This document shows positions 6,285 through 8,686 of a stretch of DNA of 8,686 nt, piece by piece. The translations under genes and the position numbers were made by a program. The stretch comes from an uncultured Alphaproteobacteria bacterium (GTDB taxonomy: Bacteria > Pseudomonadota > Alphaproteobacteria > Caulobacterales > Caulobacteraceae): contig CAIYSH010000023.1 of the NCBI GenBank assembly GCA_903928755.1, positions 1 to 8,686 on the forward strand. The letters are read 5' to 3'. How positions within the stretch are numbered: position 1 is the first letter of the stretch; the number at the start of each line of letters is the position of its first letter. A model generated the notes under the pieces. That model was not told where the DNA came from and did no database searches. It worked only from the letters and a program-made list of their open reading frames with translations.

Positions 6285-8405
6285 CTAGGCCGCCGCAGAG
6301 TTGGCATGCCTTGCCGATGAGTCTTCAAGGGCTTTGACAATGGCGGTCATCATCTTGCCCACCTCGATGGGTTTGGAAATCGTGCCGGAAAGGCCTGCTT
6401 TCCTGTACTCCAGGACATGATGGCTCATGACATTGGCGGACAGGGCAAGGATCGGCGTTGGGTGCCGGCCCTCCTGGGCCTCCCAGGCCCGGATCCTGGT
6501 TGTGGCTTCAATGCCATTCATTTCCGGCATCTGGATGTCCATCAGGACGATGTCGTAGGTTCCGGCCATGAGGGCAGCCACCGCCTCCTGACCACCGCCC
6601 ACGATTTCAAGAACGATGTTCATGGGTTCAAGCAGGGCTCTGAGGATCAGCCGATTGGTCTCGTTGTCTTCTGCGGCGAGAATGCGGACCGGGGCACCGT
6701 CAGGGCTGATGTCGGGTGTCGCAGGGTCATCAAGCTCGGACAGGATGGACGAACACCGTTTGACCGGCAGATCGAAGGTAAAGGTCGATCCATTTCCGAC
6801 TTCGCTTTTCACGCTGATCTGTCCTCCCATCAGGGTGACCAGTTCGCGGGAGATGGCCAGACCAAGGCCCGTTCCGCCAAATCGCCGGGTCGTGGAGGCA
6901 TCCACCTGACTGAACTTCTGGAACAGGTCATTTACCCGGCTTTCCGGTATGCCTATGCCGGTGTCACGGACGATGAACCTCAGCCCCAGAATGGATGGCT
7001 CCACGCGGACGACGATTTCTCCTGAGCCGGTAAACTTGACGGCGTTGGAGACCAGGTTGGAGATGATCTGCCGCAACCTCGCGCCGTCACCCATCCAGAT
7101 TCCCCGCGCATCGCGTTCGACTTCAAGTCTCAGGGCGACCCCCTTCTGGCTGGCCAGAGGGCTGAAGCTGGCGCAGGCGACCCCCATGGCATCGACCACA
7201 TCGAACTCGTGATTGTCGATTTCCAGGCGCCCTGCCTCGATCTTCGAAAAATCCAGGACATCGTTGAGGACGGTCAGCAGGCTCTCGCCGGAATCCCGGA
7301 TGATGTTGAGCCGCTCGACCTGGTCTGGTGTGAGCTCCCGGCGGGCCATGACCTGGGTCATGCCGAGAATGCCATTCAGGGGGGTGCGGATTTCATGGCT
7401 CATATTTGCCAGAAACTGGGATTTCGCAATATTCGCGGCGTCCGCCTGATCCTTGGCGCGCACAAGGGCATCCATGGTGCGATCCAGGGCATCTTCACCC
7501 GCCGCCATTTCACGGAAAATTCCCCGGATCCGGTAGGCGAGCGCTATCGAGGCGGCTGTGATCAGGACAAGGCCCAGCAGCACAAGGGGTGTCGCTTCCT
7601 TCAAGGCCATCAGGCCGGGTCGGCTGGGTGTCCAGGCAATGTTACTGCCGACAAAACCATTGATGTCTACGAGGGCAACCTCTGCCGTACCGGGATGGCT
7701 GCGCGCCGGTGCAACATGCAGATCACGAATCCTGAATTCGTGGATCCCGTCTCTCAGGCCTGCTGAGTCCAGTTTCCGGACAATCACCGTGATCGGGGTC
7801 GGACCCGGCAGGCGGCGGACAGTCGCGGTTTCCGGAACAATCCGGCCCGCTGCAATGAGATAGGCTTGGCCATCCGAATTCACGATGCCTGATCCTGCCA
7901 GGACGGCTTCAATGTCCAGCTGGTTGGCCAGATATGGAACCCTGCTGTTCATTGCCTCCTGATCGCGGATCTGCAGGATCAGGGGTTGAAGGGCTGACGC
8001 AAGGCGATCCATCTCCCGGCCATCCAGACCGGTGCCCTCTGCAGCCCAGGCTTTTACGACCTGATTTTTCGAGTCCAGCAGGATGGCGGCGTCCTGCTTG
8101 AGGTTGGTCAGGAAATAATGCCCGATTTCAAAATCGGCCCATTTGAGATCCGGACGACCTGACAGTGACAGGTAGGCATCGTCCCATGCACCGAAATTCT
8201 CGATGTCATGCGTCATCTGCACGGCCAGATCGTCCAGATGCTCGGCGACGATCCTGCGTTCCTGTGCAACTTCAGCCTTGTCGGACTGAACGGTCATGTG
8301 GGCGAAAAGACTGACACATCCTGCCAAAACCAGGCCAATCACGACCAGACCCAGCTGGACGATGCGTCGCATCGCCTTGCGCCTGTAGTGTTTGTTGGCT
8401 GACAT
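6285..8405 (-). CDS. CHASE4 hybrid sensor histidine kinase with C-terminal receiver domain
   Basis: With the ATG at 8405 the protein has 706 residues. Order: transmembrane segment 15-36; extracytoplasmic CHASE4-type sensor about 43-240 with the hallmark HDIENFGAWDDAY (66-78); second transmembrane segment 273-292; a helical linker without a recognisable HAMP; HisKA with SHEIRTPLNG (phospho-acceptor His337); HATPase with the N box (Asn454), DTGIG (481-485) and GGTGLGL (510-516); and a receiver domain with Glu579-Asp580, phospho-acceptor Asp623 (LMDIQMPEMNG), Ser656 and Lys678. All catalytic residues are present, so it should autophosphorylate and pass phosphate to its own receiver. No Hpt domain or output regulator is encoded here, so the downstream relay is unknown. 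The CHASE4 ligand is unknown too. An upstream in-frame GTG at 8486 would give 733 residues, but it has no ribosome binding site and lies in an inverted repeat. The ATG at 8405 has AGGAG 15 bases upstream inside a hairpin. A later ATG at 8372 is also possible. Confidence 0.93.
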   Translation of the reverse strand: MSANKHYRRKAMRRIVQLGLVVIGLVLAGCVSLFAHMTVQSDKAEVAQERRIVAEHLDDLAVQMTHDIENFGAWDDAYLSLSGRPDLKWADFEIGHYFLTNLKQDAAILLDSKNQVVKAWAAEGTGLDGREMDRLASALQPLILQIRDQEAMNSRVPYLANQLDIEAVLAGSGIVNSDGQAYLIAAGRIVPETATVRRLPGPTPITVIVRKLDSAGLRDGIHEFRIRDLHVAPARSHPGTAEVALVDINGFVGSNIAWTPSRPGLMALKEATPLVLLGLVLITAASIALAYRIRGIFREMAAGEDALDRTMDALVRAKDQADAANIAKSQFLANMSHEIRTPLNGILGMTQVMARRELTPDQVERLNIIRDSGESLLTVLNDVLDFSKIEAGRLEIDNHEFDVVDAMGVACASFSPLASQKGVALRLEVERDARGIWMGDGARLRQIISNLVSNAVKFTGSGEIVVRVEPSILGLRFIVRDTGIGIPESRVNDLFQKFSQVDASTTRRFGGTGLGLAISRELVTLMGGQISVKSEVGNGSTFTFDLPVKRCSSILSELDDPATPDISPDGAPVRILAAEDNETNRLILRALLEPMNIVLEIVGGGQEAVAALMAGTYDIVLMDIQMPEMNGIEATTRIRAWEAQEGRHPTPILALSANVMSHHVLEYRKAGLSGTISKPIEVGKMMTAIVKALEDSSARHANSAAA

Positions 8406-8412
8406 GTGCGCT

Positions 8413-8431
8413 CTGGGGTGCTCCTCCCCAG
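8413..8431 (-). promoter_or_regulatory. Hairpin with a Shine-Dalgarno-like loop before the kinase start
   Basis: On the minus strand the sequence is CTGGGG AGGAGCA CCCCAG: a perfect 6-bp stem (5 of 6 pairs G-C) with a 7-base loop that carries AGGAG. The loop motif ends 15 bases before the ATG at 8405. This is longer than normal spacing in linear form, but the folded second arm would shorten the distance. This could be the ribosome binding site for that start, presented in a loop, or a chance repeat. The structure itself is seen; its role is inferred. Confidence 0.4.
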
Positions 8432-8453
8432 CATCATGCGGCACACCTGTCTC

Positions 8454-8485
8454 AAAAACGTAAACTGTCAGGACATAGGCTGACA
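8454..8485 (-). terminator. Weak candidate intrinsic terminator after cobS
   Basis: Read on the minus strand there is a perfect 6-bp inverted repeat, TGTCAG - 8 bases - CTGACA (8466-8485), followed at once by GTTTACGTTTTT. It begins 57 bases past the cobS stop. A stem followed by a T-rich tract fits an intrinsic terminator, but the stem is short and only half G-C and the tract is interrupted, so it would be weak. It could instead be an operator. If it works, the kinase gene must have its own promoter. Confidence 0.3.
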
Positions 8486-8542
8486 CAAGGTCCAGTGGAC
8501 TATGGTTGTCTGCAGCGACCCGAGGTCAGACCTGAGTCCAGA

Positions 8543-8686
8543 TCAGGAAACGCGAATGCGGGCCGTGCTTTCCGGAAGGTCCTGCCCGAAAGCGCGCTGG
8601 AAGAATTCGGCAACGGCACCGCGCTCCAGTTCGTCGCATTTGTTGAGGAAGGTCATCCGGAATGAGAGGGCCAGATCTCCGCCGAA
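8543..8686 (-). CDS. cobS: Cobaltochelatase subunit CobS, C-terminal 47 residues (5' end off the window)
   Basis: The frame is open from the right edge to a TGA at 8543-8545 and is too short to stand out by length. The translation ends in RMTFLNKCDELERGAVAEFFQRAFGQDLPES, given here in parts: RMTFLNKCDELER, then VAEFFQRAFGQDLPES. I recognise this as the conserved C-terminal tail of CobS, the AAA+ ATPase partner of CobT. The Walker A and B regions are outside the window. CobS hydrolyses ATP to drive cobalt insertion by CobN. The gene is on the same strand as cobT, but its stop lies 137 bp before the kinase start and about 3.6 kb before the cobT start, so it is not directly next to its usual partner. 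The assignment rests on this tail alone but is supported by cobT nearby. Confidence 0.88.
   Translation of the reverse strand, partial: FGGDLALSFRMTFLNKCDELERGAVAEFFQRAFGQDLPESTARIRVS

Noticed and set aside
7209..7766. A 185-codon plus-strand frame opposite the histidine kinase
   Set aside because: It overlaps the HisKA and membrane region of the kinase in antisense, and its translation has no recognisable motif.
8300..8405. Lipobox-like LAGC in the N-terminal hydrophobic segment of the kinase
   Set aside because: The segment continues as a transmembrane helix into a CHASE4 domain, and a second membrane helix leads to cytoplasmic kinase domains. A lipoprotein with that N-terminus would not give this topology in any usual way.

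Overview
The window reads as a chromosomal segment of a high-GC alphaproteobacterium. The grounds are aerobic-type CobS and CobT subunits with alphaproteobacterial-looking sequence, strong G/C preference at third codon positions throughout, and a large family of hybrid sensor kinases. A member of Caulobacterales (Caulobacter, Phenylobacterium or Brevundimonas type) is my best guess, but this is inference and no marker gene settles it. I saw no insertion sequence, CRISPR array, tRNA, rRNA, phage gene or base-composition break.

Layout. On the left, on the plus strand, lies the C-terminal two thirds of a GH42 beta-galactosidase (3-1250, cut by the window edge). Everything else is on the minus strand and reads right to left: the last 47 codons of cobS (8543-8686, cut by the right edge); a membrane-bound CHASE4 hybrid histidine kinase (6285-8405); a secreted DUF3089 alpha/beta-hydrolase (4982-6160); cobT (2982-4931); a phytase-like beta-propeller lipoprotein (2002-2985); and a dienelactone-hydrolase-family protein (1247-1990). 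The last gene converges on the galactosidase, and the two stop codons overlap.

How the genes may work together. CobS (AAA+ ATPase) and CobT (VWA/MIDAS protein) form the motor of the aerobic cobaltochelatase, whose catalytic subunit CobN is not in the window. The two genes are usually adjacent. Here they are separated by about 3.6 kb holding a sensor kinase and a secreted hydrolase, which is the most distinctive thing in the window. cobT is closely linked to the genes after it: a 4-bp ATGA overlap with the phytase-like gene, then an 11-bp gap to the hydrolase gene. The gaps between cobS, the kinase, the DUF3089 gene and cobT are 137, 124 and 50 bp, so internal promoters or terminators are possible in the first two.

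The region is mostly ordinary chromosomal content. I did not find a convincing new system. The leads worth a second look are the split cobS/cobT locus, the hairpin carrying a Shine-Dalgarno-like sequence before the kinase, and the inverted repeats just after cobS.
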